Numbered from the stretch's first letter, positions 1 through 5,607 are shown. The stretch is DNA of 7,730 bases from Bacteroidaceae bacterium (GCA_017466965.1 JAFTTD010000394.1:1-7730), one strand, 5' to 3'. Notes: generated by a model from the sequence alone, not told the origin. A program made the numbers and translations.

Positions 1-69
1 ACTAACATTGACGATTTTGTAGGCTGTATGATGGTTATAGTTCTTGAGGTAAATGATGACTCTGGCTAA
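1..69 (+). CDS. 5'-partial fragment upstream of the first in-frame TAA
   Basis: Twenty-two codons are open from the window edge in the same frame as the large open frame downstream, and they end at TAA 67-69. The peptide (TNIDDFVGCMMVIVLEVNDD then SG) reads as a beta strand and turn. It flows directly into SEYLASYRSAVKSEGHWNVE beyond the stop, in a pattern usual for Bacteroidetes Ig-like domains. It is best read as part of the interrupted gene spanning 1-1962, not as a separate gene. Confidence 0.5.
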   Translation, partial: TNIDDFVGCMMVIVLEVNDDSG

Positions 70-141
70 TCTGAATATCTCGCTTCTTACAGAAGCGCTG
101 TTAAGAGTGAAGGTCATTGGAATGTTGAACTCTTCAGCACA

Positions 142-1695
142 ATGAAGTTCCGTCAGGGCTATACTTACAAGTTTGAGTTCATTGCATACGCTTCAGAAGA
201 AGATTACAACCAGGAACCATATGATGCTCCAGGTTCTGCAGCTATCGGCACAGATACAATTAGTTTCGTAGGTACTCTTCCTGCATACGTTTATGCTACT
301 GCTACTCTCAACGATATCAAGCCAGCTTATGGCTCAATTATCGAGAGCGAAACAGACAATGTTGTAACTCTTACATTCTCTGAGCCTGTTAAGGTTGTTT
401 ACGCTCAGAACTTGCAGTCTGCAGGTATGATGATGCCTCCAACTGTCAATGAACTTACTCCTGAAGCTGTAGAGGCTGACGAAAATGGTCTCGCAACAGT
501 TTGGACAGTGGTAATGCCATTGACTCCAGGCTTCGCAAACATATCATTCGCTGCTGAAGACGCTGAAGGTCGTCGCGTTTGGGGTAATCAGGGCGAAGAA
601 GAAACTTCTTACTTCGCTTACGAATGGCAGTGCACAGTTGGTATACCTGACTTCGCTGTAGCTCCTGCAGGAAATGTAGATGGCCCAGTTAAGACTCTTA
701 CAGTAACTTGTACAGAAACTATCGACCCTTACATGGTTAGCATCGTTGTCCTCAATGCTGCAGGCGAAGAGGTTGCAACAGTAGAGAACGCAGAGAAGAT
801 TGTTGACGAAAGTCTTGAAATGTACACTCCTGAATGGTATGAAGCATTCGCTACAGCTCCTGTAACACTCACTCTTTCTAACGAAATCTCTGAAGCTGGT
901 ACTTACACTGTTAAGTTCGATGCAGGCGCATTCATGATTGCTGATAAGTACCAGAGCAAGGCAACAGAAGTTACATTCACAATTGGTGGAGGTGATCCAA
1001 ATTGCGTTAAGACTTACAATATAGAGATCGCAGATGTTAAGGTTGCAGATTGGGCTGCAGAAGTTCTTGTTGATGCTGCTACAATCAATGAAATAGCAAC
1101 ACTTCTTGGTGCAACACCTGCTGACTTGACTTATCAGCTTGTTGATACAACAGGTGTACGTACTGACTACAATGGAAATCCTGGAGAAATCCTCTTCTGG
1201 GTTGACCTTGATGGTAACAAGTCTAACTGGGGCGTGAACAACAAGTTCTATGTTCTTTACGATGCTGCTGTTCCTCAGATTACTGCAATTCAGTATGGTG
1301 CTGCAGAGGGTGACGTTCTTAACGTAACTGTTCGTCTAGCAAATGCTGAAGGTAAGTATGTTGAAATAGTTGTTACAGAGACTATTTATAAGTCTCCTGT
1401 AACTACTCCTGCTGATTATGAAATTGTTAAGGAGTATGATGTCGTATTTGATTACAATGTAGCAAGTGGTGAGGTAACTGCAACCTTCCCTGATACAGAA
1501 ATTGCAGAACTTCTTGGTGTTGAATCATTTACATTCAACGAAATTCTTACAACAGACGCTGAAGGTAACATCGTATTTACTCATACAGCTACTACTGGTT
1601 ACTGGATGACTGCAGAGGGTACTCCATGTAAGTGGGGTACAGCTGATATGTGCTACTTCATTGAGTATCGTGAATTCGGTTCAGGAACATTCTAA
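142..1695 (+). CDS. Main open segment of the Ig-like/DUF4859-like surface protein
   Basis: This 517-codon segment starts at the first ATG after the 67-69 stop, but the same frame is open and protein-like from 70, so 142 is probably not a natural start. There is no signal peptide at this ATG, which fits an internal methionine. Residues about 55-165 form an Ig-like domain opening with DIKPAYGSIIESETDNVVTL, resembling bacterial Big_5-type folds. Residues about 167-283 form a second Ig-like domain. Residues about 288-415 and 425-517 form two related modules, seen by aligning LFWVDLDGNKSNWGVNNKFYVLY with GYWMTAEGTPCKWGTADMCYFIEY; these resemble DUF4859, from memory and not searched. The product would be extracellular or on the cell surface. 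No catalytic motif is visible, so a structural or ligand-binding role is inferred. It ends at TAA 1693-1695 in the middle of the second module. Confidence 0.7.
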   Translation: MKFRQGYTYKFEFIAYASEEDYNQEPYDAPGSAAIGTDTISFVGTLPAYVYATATLNDIKPAYGSIIESETDNVVTLTFSEPVKVVYAQNLQSAGMMMPPTVNELTPEAVEADENGLATVWTVVMPLTPGFANISFAAEDAEGRRVWGNQGEEETSYFAYEWQCTVGIPDFAVAPAGNVDGPVKTLTVTCTETIDPYMVSIVVLNAAGEEVATVENAEKIVDESLEMYTPEWYEAFATAPVTLTLSNEISEAGTYTVKFDAGAFMIADKYQSKATEVTFTIGGGDPNCVKTYNIEIADVKVADWAAEVLVDAATINEIATLLGATPADLTYQLVDTTGVRTDYNGNPGEILFWVDLDGNKSNWGVNNKFYVLYDAAVPQITAIQYGAAEGDVLNVTVRLANAEGKYVEIVVTETIYKSPVTTPADYEIVKEYDVVFDYNVASGEVTATFPDTEIAELLGVESFTFNEILTTDAEGNIVFTHTATTGYWMTAEGTPCKWGTADMCYFIEYREFGSGTF

Positions 1696-1962
1696 TTGTG
1701 TGGTGATTGTGTATTCGAAGCTAATTCAACTATCACTAATACATTCTATGTAGTAGTTGATGGTAAAGCTGTTCAGCTCAATATCACAATCAATGTAGAT
1801 GAAGCTGTTGCTATCGAAGGCATCGCTGCTGAAGATGTTCTCAAGACTGAATACTTCGGTCTTAACGGTGCTGCTCTCAACGCTCCAGTTAAGGGTATCA
1901 ACATCGTGAAGACTACTCTCAAGAACGGTAAGGTTGTTACAACTAAGACTCTTGTGAAGTAA
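1696..1962 (+). CDS. C-terminal remainder with type 9 secretion-like sorting tail
   Basis: This 88-codon stretch lies immediately after TAA 1693-1695 and in the same frame. Its only upstream start would be the TTG touching that stop, with no ribosome binding site, so it is unlikely to be an independent gene. The first 43 or so residues (from LCGDCVFEANSTITNTFYVV) finish the beta module begun before the stop. The end, TEYFGLNGAALNAPVKGINI followed by VKTTLKNGKVVTTKTLVK, has the pattern of Bacteroidetes C-terminal sorting tails: a YFGLNG-like strand, KGI/Y-I-V-K, then a Lys/Val-rich end. Without readthrough, the protein made upstream would lack this tail and would probably not be attached or exported normally. 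The codon use is the same as in the upstream part. Confidence 0.55.
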   Translation: MCGDCVFEANSTITNTFYVVVDGKAVQLNITINVDEAVAIEGIAAEDVLKTEYFGLNGAALNAPVKGINIVKTTLKNGKVVTTKTLVK

Positions 1963-1980
1963 TCTGAACTAATTGAATCC

Positions 1981-2011
1981 AAGGTTCCTTCAGTTTGCTG
2001 AAGGAATCCTT
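1981..2011 (+). other. Strong hairpin 18 bases after the surface-protein stop
   Basis: Arms 1981-1993 and 1998-2011 pair along almost their full length (AAGG-TTCCTTCAG with CTGAAGGAATCCTT) around a 4-nt loop, with one bulged base. No T-tract follows, so by itself it is not a classical terminator. It may protect the mRNA 3' end ahead of the terminator at 2021. Confidence 0.6.
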
Positions 2012-2020
2012 ACATAACAG

Positions 2021-2052
2021 AGACAGCGGGCATTTGCTCGCTGTCTTTTATT
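2021..2052 (+). terminator. Rho-independent terminator of the surface-protein gene
   Basis: The stem AGACAGCGGGC (2021-2031) pairs with GCTCGCTGTCT (2036-2046) over 11 positions including one G-T wobble, around an ATTT loop. TTTTATTA follows. It is well placed to end transcription from the plus-strand gene stopping at 1962. On the minus strand the stem is not followed by T residues, so it is probably one-directional. Confidence 0.85.
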
Positions 2053-2071
2053 ATGCACAGAGCCTTTCTGA

Positions 2072-2206
2072 GTAATCGGGGTAATCTGAGTAATCGGAAT
2101 AATCGGAGTAATCTGAAAACTCTGAAATTTCCGATTATTCAGAAAACTCTGATTATTCTGAAAACTCCGATTATCCTGATTACTCCGATTATCCCAATTC
2201 TAATGA
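2072..2206. repeat. 9-bp-periodic array with inverted symmetry between convergent genes
   Basis: Starting at 2072 the sequence divides cleanly into fifteen 9-base units, nearly all ending in NGA, for example GTAATCTGA, GTAATCGGA, AAACTCTGA, TTATTCTGA, TTACTCCGA. The left third carries RTAATC and the right half carries its complement GATTAY at the same phase, so the array can fold into one long imperfect hairpin. The left units at 2072-2098 match the reverse complement of the right end at 7 or 8 of 9 bases each, and several mismatches become G-U pairs. It lies between the terminator at 2021 and the nhaD stop at 2217. It could help end nhaD transcription from the minus strand, or be a non-coding repeat family. 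Confidence 0.7.
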
Positions 2207-2216
2207 TAACCAAAAA

Positions 2217-3560
2217 TTAGACGCTTAGGAACGAATAAGTGATTATGCCGCCGATGTACCCTGCTAATGCAAGGAGGGTGAAGTTCTTCAGATACCAGCC
2301 GAAGGTGATGTTCTCCAGCCCCATGGTGACAACTCCTGCTGCAGAGCCGATTATGAGGAGGCTGCCTCCTGTTCCGGCACAGTATGCAAGCAGTTCCCAG
2401 AATGTGCCGTCCTGGCAATATGCCGCCATCTCTCCTATGGTGCCGGCAGGCTGGATGTCATACATACCCATTGCACTGGCAACGAGAGGCACATTGTCAA
2501 CAACGGATGACAGTATTCCTATTGATGAATTTATCAAATAAGGATTGTGGAATGAGTCGTTTAGCCAGGTGCCGAATTGTCCCAACATTCCTGTCTCCTG
2601 CAATGCGCCGACAGTCAGAAGGATTCCGAGGAAGAAGAGGATGGTGGATATGTCAATCTTCTTTATTATGCTTGAAACCCTGATTTTTTCTTCAACCTTC
2701 AGCAGGTTCTTGTCGCGGTATATCATCACTTCTGTGACAATCCATAGCACTGCCAACACTCCCATAACTCCTACGAAAGGAGGAAGACCGGTCAGTTCCC
2801 TGAATACTGGCACGAACATCAGACCGAACAATCCTATGCAGAATATCAAAATGCGTGATTCGCGCGGAAACAGCTTCTCAAATCTTGCCGTTCCGACATC
2901 AGCCTGGTTGTTGCATGCCGAGTCAATCGGTGCTATCCTGATATTCTTCCTGCGAAGGATGAATGTGAGGATGAGGGCCGGCAGTACAGCATTGACTAAT
3001 GAAGGTAGGAACAATGACCCTATTATTCCTTCGGTAGTCACACATCCCTTTATCCATAACATAATGGTGGTGACATCGCCAATAGGTGAGAATGCGCCTC
3101 CTGCATTTGCGGCAAGAATGACAATGCCTGCATACAACAGTCTTAGGGACTTGCTGCAGACAAGGCGCCTAAGCACCATTATCATGACAATGCAGGTGGT
3201 CATGTTGTCGAGCAGAGCAGATAAGAAGAATGTCAGGACAACTGTCTTCCACAGCAGTGCCACCGGACTGCCTGAATGAAGCCTGTCCGTCACAAAATTG
3301 AAACCACCGTTCGAGTCTATCACTTCTACTATAGTCATTGCCCCCATCAGAAACAGTATCGTTTCGCAGGTGGAAGCCACATGCCCTGAAAATACTTCTG
3401 CTACTTCAGCACTGCCCTGTATGTTGTTCCCGATCATATACAGCGACCAGCATACTACGCTCATCAGCAACGCTACTCCCGACTTGTTTACCTTAGTCAC
3501 TCCTTCCAATGCTATGAATGCATATCCAATGATAAATACCAACAGAATACCTACTACCAT
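2217..3560 (-). CDS. nhaD: NhaD-type Na+/H+ antiporter
   Basis: A 447-residue inner-membrane protein of the NhaD branch of the ion transporter (ArsB/NhaD) superfamily, which exports Na+ (and Li+) in exchange for H+. Hydrophobic segments fill nearly the whole length, in keeping with 10-13 membrane helices. Family motifs are present in order: GNNIQGS (44-50), FLMGAMTIVEVIDSNGGF (70-87), LLDNMTT (116-122), NAGGAFSPIGDVTT (152-165), SSVVDNVPLVA (351-361) and GTGGSLLIIGSAAG (396-409). The Asp-Asn pairs at 118-119 and 355-356 and the polar residues around 162-165 lie where this family has its essential transport residues. Length is normal and the frame is intact. The ATG at 3558-3560 has GGAAGG about 5 bases upstream on the minus strand. 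It is convergent with the surface-protein gene and not in an operon. Confidence 0.95.
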   Translation of the reverse strand: MVVGILLVFIIGYAFIALEGVTKVNKSGVALLMSVVCWSLYMIGNNIQGSAEVAEVFSGHVASTCETILFLMGAMTIVEVIDSNGGFNFVTDRLHSGSPVALLWKTVVLTFFLSALLDNMTTCIVMIMVLRRLVCSKSLRLLYAGIVILAANAGGAFSPIGDVTTIMLWIKGCVTTEGIIGSLFLPSLVNAVLPALILTFILRRKNIRIAPIDSACNNQADVGTARFEKLFPRESRILIFCIGLFGLMFVPVFRELTGLPPFVGVMGVLAVLWIVTEVMIYRDKNLLKVEEKIRVSSIIKKIDISTILFFLGILLTVGALQETGMLGQFGTWLNDSFHNPYLINSSIGILSSVVDNVPLVASAMGMYDIQPAGTIGEMAAYCQDGTFWELLAYCAGTGGSLLIIGSAAGVVTMGLENITFGWYLKNFTLLALAGYIGGIITYSFLSV

Positions 3561-3562
3561 AA

Positions 3563-3570
3563 TCCTTCCT
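3563..3570 (-). promoter_or_regulatory. Shine-Dalgarno-like site of nhaD
   Basis: On the minus strand the sequence just before the nhaD ATG reads a run of A residues, then GGAAGG, then ATT. The purine-rich stretch is at a usable distance from the start. Strong Shine-Dalgarno sites are uncommon in Bacteroidetes, so this supports the chosen start only modestly. Confidence 0.4.
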
Positions 3571-3621
3571 TTTTTTTGATGATAACAAATAAGGGGGAGA
3601 AAGGTTTGGTTGGGGGATAAG

Positions 3622-3743
3622 GAGATAAGTAGTTAAGTAGTTAAGGAGTTAAGGAGTTAAGGAGTTAAGGAGTTAAGGAGTTAAGAAGTTAAGGAGTTAA
3701 AGGAGGAAGTTAAAATAAGGAGTTAAAAGGGGGAAGTTAAAAA
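3622..3743. repeat. 8-bp minisatellite, left tract
   Basis: About ten head-to-tail 8-base units lie at 3622-3701. Units 3646-3685 are five perfect GAGTTAAG copies, flanked by TAGTTAAG, AAGTTAAG and GAGTTAAA variants. The tract then degenerates into AGTTAAA-rich sequence to about 3743. It sits about 60 bases upstream of the nhaD start, where its promoter should be. Confidence 0.85.
3708..3732. repeat. 25-bp direct repeat, copy 1
   Basis: A 25-base stretch at the right end of the left minisatellite tract recurs without change at 3946-3970, at the right end of the second tract. This shows that the two tracts are related by duplication, with the REP-like element lying between them. Confidence 0.8.
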
Positions 3744-3774
3744 AGGACGAATGCATCGGATGTTTCCATTTCTT

Positions 3775-3878
3775 CGTCACCCCGAGCTTGTCCGAGGGGT
3801 CTCGTTCCGCGATGAACGGGTGGTGACTTTAGATTGTTCATAATGGAAGGAGATTTCTCACGTGCGTTCGAAATGACG
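3775..3878. repeat. REP-like inverted pair (extragenic palindromic element)
   Basis: The left half (3775-3803) begins CGTCACCCCGAGCTTGTCCG and ends GGTCTC. The right half (3849-3878) begins GGAGATTTCTC and ends GTTCGAAATGACG. The reverse complement of the right half (CGTCATTTCGAACGC..., ending AAATCTCC) matches the layout of the left half, so the two are inverted copies about 45 bases apart. GTCACCCCGAGC / GTCATTTCGAGC-type repeats are widespread bacterial intergenic palindromes. A diverged copy of the left half lies inverted at 5509-5537. Confidence 0.75.
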
Positions 3879-3892
3879 AGGGGAGGTAAGGA

Positions 3893-3970
3893 GCTGCTAA
3901 GGAGTTAAGAAGTTAAAGGAGTTAAGAAGTTAAAGGAGTTAGAGGAGTTAAAATAAGGAGTTAAAAGGGG
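3893..3970. repeat. 8-bp minisatellite, right tract, with 25-bp repeat copy 2
   Basis: GAGTTAAG/AAGTTAAA-type units resume right after the REP-like pair in less regular form, with insertions such as AAAG. The tract ends with the second perfect copy of the 25-base repeat at 3946-3970. The arrangement is tract plus 25-mer, REP pair, tract plus 25-mer. Confidence 0.75.
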
Positions 3971-4075
3971 ACGATACTATTGGGGTGTTTACTTGTTATG
4001 TTTTCTCTTATAATATCCCATTTTAGAACTTAAAAACTCAAATATGCCTCGAACTTTACAGGACAAAATGCTGAT

Positions 4076-4135
4076 AAACGAGCCTGCGTTTGTATTTAAA
4101 TGAGCCTGCGTTTAAAAACAAATGAGCCTACGTTT
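4076..4135 (+). promoter_or_regulatory. Three 16-bp repeats at exact 22-bp spacing upstream of the promoter
   Basis: The copies are 4076-4091 (AAACGAGCCTGCGTTT), 4098-4113 (AAATGAGCCTGCGTTT) and 4120-4135 (AAATGAGCCTACGTTT), each starting 22 bases after the last, or about two helical turns. The third copy overlaps the proposed -33 TTTG. The ends are partly inverted (AAACG...CGTTT in copy 1), as in protein-binding sites. The right part of copy 3, TACGTTTGT, fits the published LytTR-type consensus [TA][AC][CA]GTTN[AG][TG]; copies 1 and 2 miss it by one and two bases. LytTR sites are direct repeats spaced 12-13 bp, which a 22-bp period satisfies. An activator or repressor array is inferred; the protein is unknown. 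Confidence 0.5.
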
Positions 4136-4163
4136 GTATATTCGTGAATAAATATTAAATTTG
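4133..4163 (+). promoter_or_regulatory. Bacteroidetes-type promoter for the beta-helix gene
   Basis: TTTG at 4133-4136 and TAAATTTG at 4156-4163 match the primary sigma factor consensus of Bacteroides relatives (TTTG, 19-21 bases, TAnnTTTG) with a 19-base gap. Transcription would start near 4167-4171, giving a leader of about 250 nt before the ATG at 4428. Confidence 0.7.
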
Positions 4164-4165
4164 CA

Positions 4166-4189
4166 ACATGAGGAGGGGAATCCTCATGT
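4166..4189 (+). promoter_or_regulatory. Perfect 9-bp hairpin at the predicted 5' end of the transcript
   Basis: ACATGAGGA (4166-4174) pairs perfectly with TCCTCATGT (4181-4189) around the loop GGGGAA. The left arm and loop hold AGGAGG, a perfect Shine-Dalgarno sequence. The right arm holds ATG at 4186-4188, followed at once by TAG. The hairpin lies at the expected transcription start, so it may stabilise the mRNA 5' end, be a protein operator in DNA, or form a short start-stop element. Confidence 0.55.
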
Positions 4190-4427
4190 AGATTGATTAT
4201 TTTGCAGAAGCGTTATGCTTTGTTCTTGAAAACGAGAATTTGGGAGTCTTTCGAAACTAATGGTATGGCATGGTTATTCTCCGCTATATTGTGTGGAATT
4301 GTTTGACTGTTATGTCCTTTTGGGGAATTTCTTTACTTTCGTTTTGTGATAGCATTCAGTTCCACGCTTCTTTAATTTTAAATTCATTAAAAGCCACGGG
4401 GGATCTGGTGTGGCGTGTTTTCTGATT
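4190..4427 (+). other. Long untranslated leader of the beta-helix gene, no gene seen
   Basis: About 240 bases lie between the promoter hairpin and the beta-helix start. I find no convincing open frame and no riboswitch class I recognise. One small hairpin is visible at 4222-4237 (TTCTTG AAAA CGAGAA). The segment at 4371-4400 is very A/T-rich (TTTAATTTTAAATTCATTAA), which is typical just before Bacteroidetes start codons. Confidence 0.45.
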
Positions 4428-5492
4428 ATGAAAAAGTTCTTTTTCAGCCTTGTTATGCTGATGCTTACATCAACAATTGGGGTCTTCGCTCAAAGTACTC
4501 TTGTGGCAACACTTAATCACAATGACACTATTTCTGTTTTTTATGGCATTGATGCCCTGGTGAGTGCATATTCTGCTTCTAAAAGTGGAGATGTAATAAC
4601 ATTGTCAAGTGGAGGGTTCAATGCGCCTAGTACTATAAATAAACGTGTAACTATACGCGGAGCAGGCATGGAACGAGATACAGTTAATAATGTGGCTCCT
4701 ACGATATTGATTGGTAGTTTTAATATATATTCTTATGAAGGAACTTCGACCAATTCACATTTGACAATGGAAGGTATTTGGCATGATGGGACAATTTTTT
4801 ATGGCTATTCGTCTTCGCCTTACTATGGCTTAGAACAAGCTCAGTTCGTAAAATGTAGATTTAATGTATTTAAGTCTAATACTTCTACTCTTTTTTATCT
4901 AAACAATGTAAAATTCATCCAATGCAAAATTAAAGGTATCACAGCTCTTGGCAATGCCACATTCGTCAACTGCTATGTTCGCGCACCAGGAAAAACAAAT
5001 ACTTCTTATAAAATGTATTACGAATGTATCAATTGTGTAGTATATGGTTCATTGGTTGATACCCATGTCAATTATTCTACCTTTGTGAATTCTGTGTTGT
5101 TAGGTAATAATCCTCTTGATGAAACAAATATGGTATATAATTGCGTTGGTGTATATACAAATTCTTCAGATACAATCAATGACCTTTTCACGAATATACC
5201 TGTTCAGCTGAATAATGTGTGCTTCAGAAAAAAAAGCGCAGTGTTTGATATGAGCACATTTAAAGCTAATCATACAGACAATTATTCAGATACTGACACA
5301 TATCAGCTCTTAGATTCTATCCGCACAAAGTATTTAGGAAATGACGGTAAGGAGGTTGGTATGTATGGCGGTAGCCTTCCTTTCAATTCGCAGACCACAT
5401 TGCCTAAGATAAAGAAGTTCACTGTGGCATCGAAGTCAACAGCTGATGGCAAACTGAATGTGGAGATAGAGGTTAGCGCTCCGGCTGAATGA
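4428..5492 (+). CDS. Secreted beta-helix-like protein with STADGKL-type C-terminal tail
   Basis: A 354-residue protein starting at ATG 4428. The preferred start gives a textbook signal peptide (MKKFFFSLVMLMLTSTIGVFAQ, cut after Q22); a GTG at 4410 in the same frame would only add six residues. Residues about 30-75 (SGDVITLSSGGFNAP, then TINKRVTIRGAG) match the N-terminal cap and first turns of right-handed parallel beta-helix (pectin-lyase-like) proteins. The Asn- and Tyr-rich middle, with repeated short strands such as FVKCRFNVF, FIQCKIKGI and FVNCYVRA, fits more helix turns. The end (VASKSTADGKLNVEIEVS, then APAE) resembles a tail I associate with Bacteroidetes surface proteins. No catalytic residues can be assigned, so function is unknown; surface adhesion or glycan binding is only a guess. 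TGA is followed directly by TAA. Co-transcription with the gene at 5608 is likely. Composition is more A/T-rich than either neighbour. Confidence 0.8.
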   Translation: MKKFFFSLVMLMLTSTIGVFAQSTLVATLNHNDTISVFYGIDALVSAYSASKSGDVITLSSGGFNAPSTINKRVTIRGAGMERDTVNNVAPTILIGSFNIYSYEGTSTNSHLTMEGIWHDGTIFYGYSSSPYYGLEQAQFVKCRFNVFKSNTSTLFYLNNVKFIQCKIKGITALGNATFVNCYVRAPGKTNTSYKMYYECINCVVYGSLVDTHVNYSTFVNSVLLGNNPLDETNMVYNCVGVYTNSSDTINDLFTNIPVQLNNVCFRKKSAVFDMSTFKANHTDNYSDTDTYQLLDSIRTKYLGNDGKEVGMYGGSLPFNSQTTLPKIKKFTVASKSTADGKLNVEIEVSAPAE

Positions 5493-5508
5493 TAATGCAA
5501 GGTGGAGG

Positions 5509-5575
5509 GAGACTCCTCGGACAGGCTTGGGGTGACGTTACTTTCTCGTAAAGCATTCCGCCCGACAGGGTGACG
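5509..5575 (-). repeat. Diverged REP-like element in the intergenic gap
   Basis: 5509-5537 (GAGACTCCTCGG... ending TTGGGGTGACG) matches the reverse complement of 3775-3803 at 26 of 29 bases. A second, shorter related end, CCGACAGGGTGACG, lies at 5562-5575. It fills most of the 115-base gap between the beta-helix gene and the dockerin gene. It may act as a stem-loop that trims or stabilises the shared mRNA, or be inert. Confidence 0.6.
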
Positions 5576-5607
5576 TACCTTAAGAACAATGATAAATTAT
5601 GTGAATT

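Larger units (their letters stand above)
1..1962 (+). pseudogene. Large secreted Ig-like surface protein, 5'-partial, interrupted by two in-frame TAA codons
   Basis: One reading frame runs from the window edge to the TAA at 1960-1962. It gives plausible beta-rich secreted protein throughout, except for TAA at 67-69 and 1693-1695. No frameshift is seen in about 650 codons. In order it holds the end of an N-terminal beta domain, two Ig-like domains, two related modules of about 120 residues that resemble DUF4859, and a tail ending NGKVVTTKTLVK that looks like a Bacteroidetes type 9 secretion C-terminal signal. The second TAA falls inside the last module, and the residues on both sides of it still align with the preceding module. 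The codons are strongly biased (AAG, GTT, CGT, GGT, CTT/CTC), as in highly expressed genes. Likely readings are a recent nonsense-mutated gene or a sequence error; stop readthrough is less likely. The start lies outside the window. The family is uncertain. Confidence 0.7.

Noticed and set aside
1..1962. Reassigned TAA codon (alternative genetic code)
   Set aside because: The same gene and nhaD end at TAA where their proteins naturally finish, and the beta-helix gene ends TGA-TAA. TAA therefore still works as a stop in this genome.
2545..3279. Plus-strand frame of 244 codons opposite nhaD
   Set aside because: The minus strand encodes a full-length NhaD with all family motifs. The opposing frame is its antisense shadow.
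4044..4103. Small open frame MPRTLQDKMLINEPAFVFK
   Set aside because: Nineteen codons with no ribosome site, upstream of the predicted transcription start and running through the repeat array. Its NEPAFVFK-like ending is just the repeat read in frame.
4076..4135. CRISPR-like or replication iteron array
   Set aside because: There are only three copies, the spacers are 6 bases long, and no cas or replication initiator gene is present. Overlap with a promoter fits operator sites better.
4410..4427. GTG 4410 as the start of the beta-helix gene
   Set aside because: It would place six extra residues before a typical MKK signal peptide. ATG 4428 gives the expected N-terminus.
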